NCBI RefSeq assembly: GCF_010723575.1
Contig: NZ_BLKZ01000001.1
Coordinates: 3,472,001 to 3,536,000 of the forward strand
Length of the DNA: 64,000 nt
Source: Mycobacterium bourgelatii
Lineage (GTDB): Bacteria; Actinomycetota; Actinomycetes; Mycobacteriales; Mycobacteriaceae
Direction: 5' to 3'
The stretch's first letter is position 1. The number at the start of each line of letters is the position of its first letter. The position numbers and the translations under genes are program-made. Below, piece by piece: positions 39,141 to 48,458 of this stretch. A model generated the notes under the pieces. The model did no database searches. It saw only the letters and a list, made by a program, of their open reading frames with translations, and had not been told where the DNA came from.

Positions 39141-41305
39141 ATGACTTTCCTCCTGGAAAGTGGTCCTTCTTGCTTGTTGGCGATCAATGGCCTGATGACA
39201 ACGACTTGCTAGTAGTTGAGAGTGCTAAGATTAGCCGCGCAAAAATCCAAGCAAGATTTGCTAATTTCGCAGGAATACTGCGTAATGCCCAGCTAGGTCC
39301 ACTTGTTGAACAGCAGGGTCATACGGCGCAAAATTTACGCGATGCTTTCGAGCGAGGAATACACCACGCTCAGCTCGCGGTGGCAAGGAACATTGTCAAG
39401 GCGAATGCGTACGCTACGGCCTATGAAAGTGTCGTGGGACTCCGGCACGACCTGACAGGTTTGGCCGAAGAAGGCAATCAACAAATTCAAGCCATCGAGT
39501 CCTCCGAACAGCCCCTGTCGGCGAAGACGACACAGATAGTTGCTGCAATCCACAACTTCCGGGCCCTAGCCAATTTGGCGGCCGCTAAGTGCGGCAGCAA
39601 TGTTCTAGAAGCGATGCAGCGGATACTCGACGAGGACGGAAAGGGTGAGTCGGCACGCGGATTCGCTCAAACCTATGGTCTGGACGTCGGACGCGTGTTC
39701 AGAGGTTCTAACGACGAGAGTTCTCTAGCAGATCAGGTACAAAGTGTCCTCAGCAAACCGGGCTCAGCTATGGGAATTGGGACAAATGCCAAGCCACCCG
39801 AATTCGCCGCTCCCCCAACCGGAATACACGCCGGTGCCAGTGAGCCTGGTACGGCAATGGGGGTGCCTCAATACTTCAAGCCAGCAACACCGCAGTTCGA
39901 ACCTCGTCCGTCACCTGGCCCAAGTTGTCCAGGTATGGCAATGGGCGTAGCTGGGGGTGCCCAACGAATGCCAACCCATGTCCCCGCATCACCAGCGGTC
40001 CGAGCAGAGACCAGAACAGCACCGCCAGCGTCCCAGCTCGCTCCTGTCCCTGCGCTTGGTTTGTTTGGCGCTTCCAATGTCCCTCTGCCGCAGGTGAAGT
40101 CAAACCTTGCCAGTACAGCAGCGGGGCACCTACCGCAGATCGAAGCGCTCCCATCCGTCGCTCCCACAGAACTTGCGCAGAGCTTCAACAAAAGCATGGG
40201 GTCCAGCGGTGCGTTCCCTCCAGGCGCCCATGGAATTCCGTCGGCAGCAATAGCCTCTACGGAGTCATGCGTGCCACCCACTTCATCGTCAGCACTAGGC
40301 GTACAACCTCACCCGTCCTTCGATGTTTCTCAACCAATTCAGCACCTACCCCCACCAGATCTCCAAACACAGATGGTCGCGGGCCCCATCGCACCCGCGA
40401 ACCCCATCCCGCCGACCGCGACACCAACCGGCCCGTTACCGTCGTACGGCTCAGACATACGACCACCCGTCACCACCATCTCGTCACCACCCCCCAGCCC
40501 GTCACCACCACCTGCGGCGCCGACCTCGGCACCCGTCCACCCGTCGTCGGGACAATCCAACGCAAACCAGCCGTCCGTCGTGCGCCACAGTCCCCCGCCG
40601 ACCAAGTCGGCACCACCTCCGAACATCGCAACCGAAGCTGCCGTCGCCACCGCCACAGGGACAGCGGCTGGAGCAGCATCAGCGAAAATGGTTGCAAGAC
40701 AACGCCTTGAGCGCCTTGTCGCGTCGGTGGCCCGCCAGCAACCGCGCCTCGCATGGGCGGCGGGAGAACGGGCCGACAACACGACCGTCTTGGCCACCGA
40801 CCTATCCAGCGGCTGGATCCCGCCCGGGATAGCGCTCCCGGCTACAGTCACGCTCCTGCCACCCCAACGGCGCCGCGGCAACTTGGAGGCCATGCTCGGC
40901 GAGGTCAATGACGTCGCCAAGTACACCCCGGTCCACCACGTACCCGAGGACAACGAACCGCCCCCAACCTCCACCCGACCACGACAAGCACCCGAAATCG
41001 ACGAGCTCGGCTGGGAACTCAGCAACGCGACTCAATGGCGGGACGGTCTCCCCCGGCTCGCGCACACCCTGGCCAAAGCGACTTCTGCCGGTACGGGGGT
41101 TCTGGACTCGGAAATCGATCTACTCCACGAGCACATCACAACCGTCAGCACCAAGATTCTCGACGGCTATCCCGATCGCGTCGACCCACAAGATGTCGGC
41201 AACTTGCAGCTGCTGGCCGCGATCGATGCGCTGGTGGCCGGCGACAGGACCGTCGCCAACTACCACCTCGCCTGGTTCCTGGCCTGCAGCAACAATCTTG
41301 ACTAA
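39137..41305 (+). CDS. DUF5632/DUF5631-type protein, Rv2082/EspK-like
   Basis: 722 residues (Rv2082 has 721). N-terminal domain about 1-200, helical (LRDAFERGIHHAQLAVARN). The middle (about 210-510) is Pro/Ser/Thr-rich with the repeated short motif AMGI/AMGV (GSAMGIG, GTAMGVP, GMAMGVA). The C-terminal domain (about 515-722) has VARQQPRLAWAAGERADN, WIPPGIALPATVTLLPP and LGWELSNATQWRDGLPRLA, as in EspK-like proteins. No signal peptide. Bases 39181-39300 count 56/120 G+C, far below the flanks. ATG overlaps the previous stop; the 3' end overlaps pepE by four bases. Probably ESX-associated; the function is unproven. Confidence 0.75.
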   Translation: MNDFPPGKWSFLLVGDQWPDDNDLLVVESAKISRAKIQARFANFAGILRNAQLGPLVEQQGHTAQNLRDAFERGIHHAQLAVARNIVKANAYATAYESVVGLRHDLTGLAEEGNQQIQAIESSEQPLSAKTTQIVAAIHNFRALANLAAAKCGSNVLEAMQRILDEDGKGESARGFAQTYGLDVGRVFRGSNDESSLADQVQSVLSKPGSAMGIGTNAKPPEFAAPPTGIHAGASEPGTAMGVPQYFKPATPQFEPRPSPGPSCPGMAMGVAGGAQRMPTHVPASPAVRAETRTAPPASQLAPVPALGLFGASNVPLPQVKSNLASTAAGHLPQIEALPSVAPTELAQSFNKSMGSSGAFPPGAHGIPSAAIASTESCVPPTSSSALGVQPHPSFDVSQPIQHLPPPDLQTQMVAGPIAPANPIPPTATPTGPLPSYGSDIRPPVTTISSPPPSPSPPPAAPTSAPVHPSSGQSNANQPSVVRHSPPPTKSAPPPNIATEAAVATATGTAAGAASAKMVARQRLERLVASVARQQPRLAWAAGERADNTTVLATDLSSGWIPPGIALPATVTLLPPQRRRGNLEAMLGEVNDVAKYTPVHHVPEDNEPPPTSTRPRQAPEIDELGWELSNATQWRDGLPRLAHTLAKATSAGTGVLDSEIDLLHEHITTVSTKILDGYPDRVDPQDVGNLQLLAAIDALVAGDRTVANYHLAWFLACSNNLD

Positions 41306-42429
41306 GAAACGGGCACCACAATCAATTCGTGCGGCCGGTTGTTGACCGACAACGCTCCGTCTTCGGTCACGATCACGATGTCCTCGATCCGTGCGCCCCA
41401 ACGCCCCGGGAAGTAGATGCCGGGCTCTATGGAAAACGCCATGCCTGGCTTCAACGGCAACTTGTTGCCAGCGACGATGTAGGGCTCCTCATGCACGCAC
41501 AGTCCGATACCGTGCCCGGTGCGGTGGACGAAGTAATCGGCTAGCCCGGCTTCGGCAAGTACGTCACGCGCGGCGGCGTCCACCTGCTCGGCCGTCACAC
41601 CCGGACGCACAAAGTCAAACGCCACACGCTGCGCTCGCCGCAATATCGAATACTGTTCAGCCACTTCAGCACTGGGCTCTCCGATGCTGTACGTGCGGGT
41701 AGAGTCGGAGTGGTATCCCGGCCCATAGGTGCCGCCGATGTCGACGACCACGATGTCCCCCACTTGTAGCTCACGGTCGGAGTACCCGTGATGCGGGTCT
41801 GCCCCATGCGGCCCGGACCCGACGATGACGAAAGCGACATCGGAGTGGCCTTCGGCGACAATCGCTTTCGAGATGTCGGCAGCGACGTCGGCCTCGGTGC
41901 GGCCCGGCACCAGGAACTCAGGCACTCGGGCGTGCACCCTGTCGATAGCCGCGCCGGCCTTGCGCAGTGCGTCAATCTCGGCCTCTTCCTTGACCATCCG
42001 CAGTTCGCGCAGGATGTCGGTGGCCAATACCGGCATCACGCCCAGCACACGAGCCAGCGGCAACAGATGCAACGCCGGCATGGAATCGGTGACTGCGGTC
42101 GCCGCCGGAGTACCGCCCAGGGCGTCGGCCACCAACCGGTACGGGTCGTCGCCGTCGACCCAGTCCCGCACGTCCAGCCCGAGGTCCGCCGCAACAGATT
42201 CCTTCATCGACGCGAGCTCCAACCGCGGCAAGACGACCGTCGGCGCACCGGCAGCAGGCAGCACCAGCGCGGTCAGTCGTTCAAACGTCTCGGCGCGTGA
42301 ACCGATGAGGTAGCGCAGGTCGTAGCCGGGGGTGATCACCAGCCCGGCGAGCCCCGCGCTGGTGGTCGCGGCTGCCGCCGCGCTCAACCGGCGGGCGTAT
42401 ACGTCGGCGTCGAATCGGCCAGAACTCAT
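41302..42429 (-). CDS. pepE: Xaa-Pro dipeptidase/aminopeptidase PepE
   Basis: 375 residues from ATG 42429, the M. tuberculosis PepE length. It has a creatinase-like N-terminal domain (about 1-145) and a pita-bread catalytic domain with dinuclear metal ligands: VVDIGGTYGPGYHSDSTRTY (two Asp), HGIGLCVHEEP (His), FSIEPGIYF (Glu) and IVIVTEDG (Glu). It removes N-terminal residues before proline, in the cytoplasm. The frame continues upstream to 42630 but into the divergent exonuclease gene region. Its 3' end overlaps the cassette's last gene by four bases. Confidence 0.93.
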   Translation of the reverse strand: MSSGRFDADVYARRLSAAAAATTSAGLAGLVITPGYDLRYLIGSRAETFERLTALVLPAAGAPTVVLPRLELASMKESVAADLGLDVRDWVDGDDPYRLVADALGGTPAATAVTDSMPALHLLPLARVLGVMPVLATDILRELRMVKEEAEIDALRKAGAAIDRVHARVPEFLVPGRTEADVAADISKAIVAEGHSDVAFVIVGSGPHGADPHHGYSDRELQVGDIVVVDIGGTYGPGYHSDSTRTYSIGEPSAEVAEQYSILRRAQRVAFDFVRPGVTAEQVDAAARDVLAEAGLADYFVHRTGHGIGLCVHEEPYIVAGNKLPLKPGMAFSIEPGIYFPGRWGARIEDIVIVTEDGALSVNNRPHELIVVPVS

Positions 42430-42511
42430 GCCAGTCAGGCTAACCGCGCCCCGATCGCGCCCACCAACTCGACGTGCGGTGCCGACAGCGCGCCGTGACA
42501 AGATAGCCCGC

Positions 42512-43465
42512 ATGCCCGCACCCCTTGTGCTGCTCGACGGCGCCAGCATGTGGTTCCGCTCGTACTTCGGAGTGCCATCCTCGATCACCGCACCGGACGG
42601 CCGACCGGTCAACGCCGTGCGCGGTTTCATCGACGCGATGGCAACCGTGATCAGCCAGCAGAAACCCTGCCGCCTGGCAGTATGTCTGGACCTGGACTGG
42701 CGGCCCCAGTTCCGGGTGGACCTGATCCCGTCCTATAAGGCACATCGGGTCGCCGAAGAAGAACCCGAGGGGCAACCCGACATCGAAGAAGTGCCCGACG
42801 ACCTGACCCCGCAGGTCGACATGATCATGGAACTGCTGGACGCCTTCGGCATCCCGACCGCGGGCGCAGAGGGTTTCGAGGCCGACGACGTGCTGGGCAC
42901 CCTGGTGGCGCAGGAACGCAAAGACCCGGTGGTGGTGGTCAGCGGGGACCGCGACCTGCTGCAGGTGGTCGCGGACGAGCCGGTGCAGGTGCGGGTGCTC
43001 TACCTTGGCAGCGGCTTGTCCAAGGCGACCCTGTGGGGACCCCAGGACGTCGCCGAGAAATACGGAGTGCCGGTCGACAGGGCCGGACCCGCGTACGCCG
43101 AATTCGCGCTGATGCGAGGCGATCCCTCCGACGGCCTGCCCGGCGTACCCGGCGTCGGCGAAAAGACCGCCGCCACCCTGCTGGCTCAGCACGGCTCGCT
43201 GGAGCAGATCATCGCGGCCGCCCAGGACCCGAAATCCAAAATGGCCAAGGGCCTGCGGTCGAAACTGCTTGGCGCGCTGGACTATATCGAGGCGGCCGAC
43301 AAGGTCGTGCGGGTGGCGACCGACGCTCCGGTCACGCTGTCAACGCCCACGGACGCCCTGCCGTTGCATGCCGCCGACCCGAAGCGCACCGCCGAACTGG
43401 CAACCCAGTACGGCGTCGGATCCTCGATCGGCAGGCTGCAGAAAGCGCTAGACGCGCTGGACTGA
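42512..43465 (+). CDS. 5'-3' exonuclease, FEN/PolI N-terminal type, Rv2090-like
   Basis: 317 residues from ATG 42512. LVLLDGASMWFRSYFG, then EADDVLGTLVAQ, then VVVVSGDRDLLQVV supply the acidic metal ligands, and the helix-hairpin-helix GDPSDGLPGVPGVGEKTAATLL binds DNA. This is the stand-alone form of the PolI 5' nuclease domain and probably acts on flap or RNA-primer ends in replication and repair. It is divergent from pepE across 82 bases and convergent with the DUF4333 gene. Upstream in-frame residues back to 42332 overlap pepE. Confidence 0.9.
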   Translation: MPAPLVLLDGASMWFRSYFGVPSSITAPDGRPVNAVRGFIDAMATVISQQKPCRLAVCLDLDWRPQFRVDLIPSYKAHRVAEEEPEGQPDIEEVPDDLTPQVDMIMELLDAFGIPTAGAEGFEADDVLGTLVAQERKDPVVVVSGDRDLLQVVADEPVQVRVLYLGSGLSKATLWGPQDVAEKYGVPVDRAGPAYAEFALMRGDPSDGLPGVPGVGEKTAATLLAQHGSLEQIIAAAQDPKSKMAKGLRSKLLGALDYIEAADKVVRVATDAPVTLSTPTDALPLHAADPKRTAELATQYGVGSSIGRLQKALDALD

Positions 43466-43477
43466 CTGACCCAGGTC

Positions 43478-44227
43478 TTACTGGGGCCGACCGACCTCGT
43501 AAGTGCCCTTGTCGTCCTGGAAGGTCACCGTCACGTGCTTGGACGCACCGTCGATGCTGACGGTGCAGTCGAAGGTGGCGCCCTTCTTGACGGTCGGGTC
43601 GGTGCCGTTGTTGCACTTCACGTCTTTGACGTTCTTGGCCCCGTAGCCGTTGGTCTCGTCGGAAAGTATCTGCTGCACACCGGCGTTCGCCTTGTCGATG
43701 TCCAGCTTGGTCGTGACGAAGAAGCCGGGCTCCCAGAAGCCGAGGATCAGGATGACGAGGAGGAGCAGTCCGACACCGCCGCCAACCAAGCCGAAGATGA
43801 GCCCCTTTGAACGCTTGGGACCCGTCTGCTGCGGCCCGTACTGCCCGGGGTACTGACCAGGCTGCCCGGGTTGACCGTACTGGCCGGGTTGAGCCGGCTG
43901 GCCGTACTGCGGGGGCTGGCCGTATTGCGGTGTCTGCTGCGGCTGGCCGTACTGGCCGTACTGCGGGGTCGCGCCGTACTGGGTGGCCTGCGAGCCCAAG
44001 TCGGACGGTTGCCCGTAGGCGGGCGCTGCCGGGTACTGCTGCGGGTACGCCTGCTCGGGCTGTTGGTATTGCGGGTACTCGGTCGGGGTGTAGGCCGGGG
44101 CGTGCCATGTCGCGTCTTGGGAGGGCTGCTGCTGCCACGGGGACCCTGCCGCCTGGGTCGCGTCCGAGGAATAGTCCCCACCCTGGCCTTGCGGCTGCCA
44201 CTGCCGCGGGTCCTGTGGTCCGCTCAT
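43478..44227 (-). CDS. Gln/Tyr/Pro-rich membrane protein with DUF4333 domain, Rv2091c-like
   Basis: 249 residues from ATG 44227 (GAGGAGAG upstream). The first 135 residues are low-complexity Gln/Pro/Tyr/Gly repeats (QYGQPGQPGQYPGQYGP) facing the cytoplasm. One TM (LIFGLVGGGVGLLLLVILILG) follows, then an extracytoplasmic DUF4333 domain (about 165-249) with two Cys in VKCNNGTDP and FDCTVSIDG. A similar tail-TM-domain layout is common in mycobacterial cell-envelope proteins; the function is unknown. The gene sits directly downstream of helY on the same strand. Confidence 0.88.
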   Translation of the reverse strand: MSGPQDPRQWQPQGQGGDYSSDATQAAGSPWQQQPSQDATWHAPAYTPTEYPQYQQPEQAYPQQYPAAPAYGQPSDLGSQATQYGATPQYGQYGQPQQTPQYGQPPQYGQPAQPGQYGQPGQPGQYPGQYGPQQTGPKRSKGLIFGLVGGGVGLLLLVILILGFWEPGFFVTTKLDIDKANAGVQQILSDETNGYGAKNVKDVKCNNGTDPTVKKGATFDCTVSIDGASKHVTVTFQDDKGTYEVGRPQ

Positions 44228-44298
44228 CCGTCTCTCCTCAGTCCTTCTTCGTCCGGCTCCAAAACCCACTCGGGATGTAACCGTAGCTCCGGCCCAGC

Positions 44299-47052
44299 CT
44301 ACCCGGCGTCAACTGCGACGACGCCGCGCCGAATGTCGTTGATCGCTCGCTTGGCCGCGGCCCGAACCTCGGGGTCCGGGGCAGCGTTGCGAACTTGGTC
44401 CAGCAGGTCGAGAACCTGCCGGCACCAGCGTACAAAGTCTCCCGCTGACATGGGCGAACCGGTGCCCGAGGCGTCGGCGGCGGCCAACGCCGCGGCCAAG
44501 TCACCGGTGCGGGCCCAGCGATAGACGACCTGGACGAAACCGTCGTCGGGTTCGCGACTCTGGCTGATCCGATGAGCCTGTTCGTCGGCGCGCAGCTCGT
44601 AGGACAGCCTCGCCGTCTGGGACAGCGCCTGGCGCAGACGTGGCGTGGGCACGTCCGTCCCGAACGCGGCACGCGGGCCGTCGGCACCACGCGACTCGTA
44701 CAACACCGCCGACACCACACCCGCCAGTTCGGGCGGTTTCAGGCCTGCCCACGCGCCAGTTCGCAGGCATTCGGCCACCAGCAGGTCGCTCTCGCTGTAG
44801 ATCCGGGCCAGCAACCGGCCGTCGTCGGTCACCTTCGGGTCGTCGGTCGGCCCCGAGATGAACTCGCGCTCGGTGAGCAGCCCGACGATCCGGTCGAACG
44901 TGCGGGCCAGCGAGTTGGTGGCGGCGGCCACCTTTTTCTCCAGCTGGGCGTTGTCCCGCTCGATGCGCAGATAACGCTCCGCCTGGCGGATCTTGTTGTC
45001 CAGGTCGGGCGCGGAATGAGAAGGGTGACTGCGCAATTGCGCGCGTAGCGACGCCAGCTCCGGATCGTGAACCGCATCCTCCTGCGAGCGGCGACGTTTG
45101 GGAACCGCCAGCCCTTCCGCCGCCGAACGCAGCGCCGAGGCCAAGTCGCGTCGCACCCGCGGCTGACGGTGTTCCACTCGCTTGGGCAGCGTCATCGACC
45201 CGACCGGCGGGTTCGCACCCGAATAGTCGGCCGACGAGATCCGTCCGGCCCAGCGGTGTTCGGTGAGCACCAACGGCCTCGGGTCCTCGCTGTCGCGGGC
45301 GGATTCGAGGACGACGGCGAGTCCGCCGCGGCGGCCGTGGGTGATGTTGATGATGTCGCCTCGACGCAACGCCGCCAGCGCATCGCTGGCCGCTTGCCGG
45401 CGATGCAGCCGCGACGCGCGGGCCTGCGACTTCTCGAGGTCGGAAATGCGGGCGCGGATCCGTGCGTATTCGAGAATCAACGCCTCGTGGCCGCCGAGTT
45501 CGGCCGCGATTTCGTCGAGCATCCGCTTGCCACGCTCGATTCCGCGGACCAGTCCGACGACCGAACGGTCGGCTTGGTACTGGGCGAAAGACTGTTCCAG
45601 CAGCCGGTGTGCCTCCTCGGGGTCCAGCCGCTGCACGAGGTTGATTGTCATGTTGTACGACGGCGCGAATGAACTGCGCAGCGGGAACGTGCGGGTGGAA
45701 GCCAGCCCAGCCACTTCCGATGGCTCTACGTCTGGGTGCCACAGCACCACCGCGTGACCCTCGATATCGATTCCGCGCCGTCCGGCACGCCCGGTCAACT
45801 GGGTGTACTCCCCCGGCGTCAGCGGCACGTGCTGCTCGCCGTTGAATTTCACCAGCCGCTCGAGCACTACCGTGCGGGCCGGCATGTTGATGCCCAGGGC
45901 CAGGGTTTCCGTGGCGAACACCGCTTTGACCAGGCCGGCGGAGAACAGTTCCTCGACGGTGTGCCGGAACACCGGCAGCATCCCGGCGTGGTGGGCGGCC
46001 AGGCCGCGCAGCAGCCCTTCGCGAAACTCGTAGTAGCCCAGCACCGCGAGATCTGACTCGGCGAGGTCGCCGCAGCGGTGGTCGATCACCTCCGCGATCT
46101 GCGCACGCTCTTGCTCGGTGGTCAGCCGCAGCGGCGAGCGCAGGCACTGCTGAACGGCCGCATCGCAACCGGCGCGGGAGAACACGAAGGTGATCGCGGG
46201 CAACAGGCCTTCGGAGTCGAGGATCCCGATTACGTCCGGCCGGCTGGGAGGTCGGTAGAAGCGCGGGCGGCCGCCTTGGCGTTGCCCGCCTCTGCCGCGG
46301 CGTGGCTGCCAGTCCACCATCCGGTCGGCCTCGCGGCGATGCGCGATGTGCCGCGTCAGATCGGCGTTGACGTGCGGCTTGTCCTTGTTGGAGGGGGCGG
46401 CAGCCGGGCTGTCGGACCGGTAGTCGAACAGGTCGAAGAGTCGCTTGCCCACCAGGACGTGCTGCCACAGCGGCACCGGGCGGTGTTCGTCGACCACCAC
46501 CGTCGTGTCGCCGCGCACCGTCTGGATCCACCCGCCGAATTCCTCGGCGTTGCTCACCGTCGCGGACAAGCTGACCACCCGCACCTCGTCGGGCAGATGC
46601 AGGATGACCTCTTCCCAGACCGGGCCGCGCATCCGATCCGCGAGGAAGTGCACCTCGTCCATCACCACATACGAAAGGCCTTGCAGCGCGGAAGAATCCG
46701 CGTACAGCATGTTGCGCAGCACTTCGGTGGTCATCACCACCACGGGTGCGTCGGAGTTGACCGAGAGGTCGCCGGTCAACAGGCCGATCTTGTCCTTGCC
46801 ATAGCGAACGGTCAGGTCGGTGTGTTTCTGGTTGCTCAGCGCCTTCAGCGGCGCGGTGTAGAAGCACTTGCCGCCGGAGGCCAACGCCAGGTGCACGGCG
46901 AATTCGCCGACGACGGTCTTCCCGGCCCCGGTGGGTGCGCAGACCAATACCCCGTGGCCGCGTTCCAGTGCCGCGCAGCCACGCTGTTGGAAGTCGTCGA
47001 GTTTGAAGGGCAACTCGGCGGCGAAGCGGGCCAACTCGGGCAGATCGGTCAT
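44299..47052 (-). CDS. helY: DEAD/DEAH (Ski2-like) helicase HelY
   Basis: 917 residues from ATG 47052. Motifs: Q-motif region FKLDDFQQRGCAAL, Walker A APTGAGKT (about 46), MDEVHFLAD (DEVH box, about 134), SLSATVSN (motif III), ATETLALGINMPA (motif V) and QLTGRAGRRGID (motif VI). The C-terminal part has the rRNA-processing arch-like and helical domains of Ski2/Mtr4 relatives (KQxP-type region TLPKRVEHRQPRVRR). Likely an RNA helicase in RNA turnover. It lies 81 bases after tatC, with a palindromic element (47061-47126) between. No clear Shine-Dalgarno is seen before this ATG; the frame opens at a TTG at 47076. Confidence 0.95.
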   Translation of the reverse strand: MTDLPELARFAAELPFKLDDFQQRGCAALERGHGVLVCAPTGAGKTVVGEFAVHLALASGGKCFYTAPLKALSNQKHTDLTVRYGKDKIGLLTGDLSVNSDAPVVVMTTEVLRNMLYADSSALQGLSYVVMDEVHFLADRMRGPVWEEVILHLPDEVRVVSLSATVSNAEEFGGWIQTVRGDTTVVVDEHRPVPLWQHVLVGKRLFDLFDYRSDSPAAAPSNKDKPHVNADLTRHIAHRREADRMVDWQPRRGRGGQRQGGRPRFYRPPSRPDVIGILDSEGLLPAITFVFSRAGCDAAVQQCLRSPLRLTTEQERAQIAEVIDHRCGDLAESDLAVLGYYEFREGLLRGLAAHHAGMLPVFRHTVEELFSAGLVKAVFATETLALGINMPARTVVLERLVKFNGEQHVPLTPGEYTQLTGRAGRRGIDIEGHAVVLWHPDVEPSEVAGLASTRTFPLRSSFAPSYNMTINLVQRLDPEEAHRLLEQSFAQYQADRSVVGLVRGIERGKRMLDEIAAELGGHEALILEYARIRARISDLEKSQARASRLHRRQAASDALAALRRGDIINITHGRRGGLAVVLESARDSEDPRPLVLTEHRWAGRISSADYSGANPPVGSMTLPKRVEHRQPRVRRDLASALRSAAEGLAVPKRRRSQEDAVHDPELASLRAQLRSHPSHSAPDLDNKIRQAERYLRIERDNAQLEKKVAAATNSLARTFDRIVGLLTEREFISGPTDDPKVTDDGRLLARIYSESDLLVAECLRTGAWAGLKPPELAGVVSAVLYESRGADGPRAAFGTDVPTPRLRQALSQTARLSYELRADEQAHRISQSREPDDGFVQVVYRWARTGDLAAALAAADASGTGSPMSAGDFVRWCRQVLDLLDQVRNAAPDPEVRAAAKRAINDIRRGVVAVDAG

Positions 47053-47060
47053 GTCATGGC

Positions 47061-47126
47061 TCGCGAGGGTGCGCAAATGTACGCGCTAGACGGCGCGTCG
47101 GCGTACACACACGCGCGCTCGCGGGG
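47061..47126. repeat. Imperfect palindromic element between tatC and helY
   Basis: Starts TCGCGAGGGTGCGCAAATG and ends GCGCTCGCGGGG. An inner perfect pair TGTACGC (47078-47084) and GCGTACA (47101-47107) lies inside. The outer pattern CGCGAG-nnn-rCGCAAA-TGTAC and CTCGCGGGG resembles the element at 14134-14199, suggesting a dispersed family. It also covers the helY 5' region. Confidence 0.55.
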
Positions 47127-47133
47127 AGAAAGA

Positions 47134-48087
47134 CTAGGTGACGTCGTCATGGGAACCGCCGATCACCGATGGGGCCGGCACCGGCGAGGGCGGGTCGATG
47201 ACCGACGCTTGGTCATCGGGTAGCTCGGCAGCGGCCTCGCGCTTGGCTTTGCGCTTGTCGTGCACCCGGGCGATCTGGATGGCGAACTCCAGCAGCACGG
47301 TCAGCGCCAGCCCCAGCGCGGTCATCGAGAACGGATCGGAGCCGGGTGTGAAGATCGCCGCGAACAAGAACATCGTGAAGATCAGCCCGCGCCGCCACGC
47401 CTTGAGCCGCTCATACGGCAGAACGCCCGCGAGGTTGAGCATCACGATCAGCAGCGGAAACTCGAAACTGACCCCGAACACCACCAGCAGATTGATCAAG
47501 AACCCGAAGTACCGGTCACCGGACAGCGCCGTCACCTGCACGTCGCTGCCGACCGTCAACAAGAAACCCAACGCCTTGGACAGCACCAGGTAGGCCAGCA
47601 GGGCACCGGCAATGAACAGGATCGCCGCGGGGATCACGAACGCGATGGCGAAGCGGCGTTCCTTCTTATAGAGCCCCGGCGTGATGAACGCCCAAATCTC
47701 GTAGAACCACACCGGGCAGGCCAGCACGATCCCGGCCGTCATGCCGACCTTGAGGCGCAGCATGAACTGGTCGAACGGCGCGGTGGCCAGCAGCCGGCAC
47801 TCCCCGTCCGAGCTGATATTCGCCCGCGCCGACGCGGGCAGCGAACAGTAGGGCTGCCGCAGCCACTCGCCCAGGCTTTCCAGCCCGAAGATCGAGTGCG
47901 AGTACCAAATGAAGCCGAAGGCCGTGGTGACGACGATCGCAGCCAGCGAGATGAGCAATCGGGTACGTAGTTCGGTCAGATGATCGACCAGGGACATCGT
48001 CCCGTCAGGATTGACGCGGCTGCGCCTGTTTCGAGGGTTGAGCCGTTTGAATAAAGCTGAGGCGCGCGCTGAGGCCTTGACACCCAC
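47134..48087 (-). CDS. tatC: Twin-arginine translocase subunit TatC
   Basis: 317 residues (M. tuberculosis 308). MSLVDHLTELRTRLLISL is the conserved TatC N-terminus with the Glu needed for signal binding; six TM segments follow, ending FSMTALGLALTVLLEFAIQIARV, then a charged cytoplasmic tail with a Pro-rich end. It recognises RR signal peptides together with TatB and forms the translocon with TatA; the beta-lactamase in this window is a plausible client. GTG at 48087; a start at 47997 (MSLVDHL) is less likely because the basic RLNPRNRRSR leader is conserved. It starts 18 bases after tatA. Confidence 0.96.
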   Translation of the reverse strand: MGVKASARASALFKRLNPRNRRSRVNPDGTMSLVDHLTELRTRLLISLAAIVVTTAFGFIWYSHSIFGLESLGEWLRQPYCSLPASARANISSDGECRLLATAPFDQFMLRLKVGMTAGIVLACPVWFYEIWAFITPGLYKKERRFAIAFVIPAAILFIAGALLAYLVLSKALGFLLTVGSDVQVTALSGDRYFGFLINLLVVFGVSFEFPLLIVMLNLAGVLPYERLKAWRRGLIFTMFLFAAIFTPGSDPFSMTALGLALTVLLEFAIQIARVHDKRKAKREAAAELPDDQASVIDPPSPVPAPSVIGGSHDDVT

Positions 48088-48105
48088 CGCGGGGGTAGAC
48101 GCCGG

Positions 48106-48357
48106 CTAGGCCGGGCGCGCCTCGGTGTGACCCTGGTCAGCCGCGGCTGGGGGGTCGACACGCTGCGACTGAACCGGCGTCGGGTTGTCGGTCGAGGACT
48201 CCGCTTTGTTCTCGCTCTGCAGCTCACGGACCTCGGACTTAAAGATTCGTAGCGACTTGCCCAACGAGCGCGCCGCGTCGGGGAGCCGCTTGGCACCGAA
48301 CAGCACGATCACCACCACAGCGAGGATCAGCCAGTGCCACGGTTGAAGACTGCCCAC
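48106..48357 (-). CDS. tatA: Sec-independent translocase subunit TatA
   Basis: 83 residues from GTG 48357, the same length as M. tuberculosis TatA. One TM (HWLILAVVVIVLFGAKRLP) is followed by the amphipathic helix DAARSLGKSLRIFKSEV and an acidic, then Pro-rich, tail. The start has GGAGG eight bases upstream, so the longer frame to 48456 is not used. TatA oligomers open the membrane for folded substrates brought by TatC. tatA-tatC-helY follows pafABC on the same strand as in M. tuberculosis. Confidence 0.95.
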   Translation of the reverse strand: MGSLQPWHWLILAVVVIVLFGAKRLPDAARSLGKSLRIFKSEVRELQSENKAESSTDNPTPVQSQRVDPPAAADQGHTEARPA

Positions 48358-48458
48358 TTCAATTACCTCCAGACGTCCACCCGATGCTACCGCAGGATGG
48401 GGACCGCTCCCGGCCAAGCGAGCGCCGCCGACGGCGCGCGCCGCCCGATCAAGCAATA

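Noticed and set aside
41302..41305. The four-base overlap of the cassette's last gene with pepE as a sign of mis-annotation
   Set aside because: Both stops are clear and both products match the expected family lengths (about 721 and 375), so the overlap is genuine.
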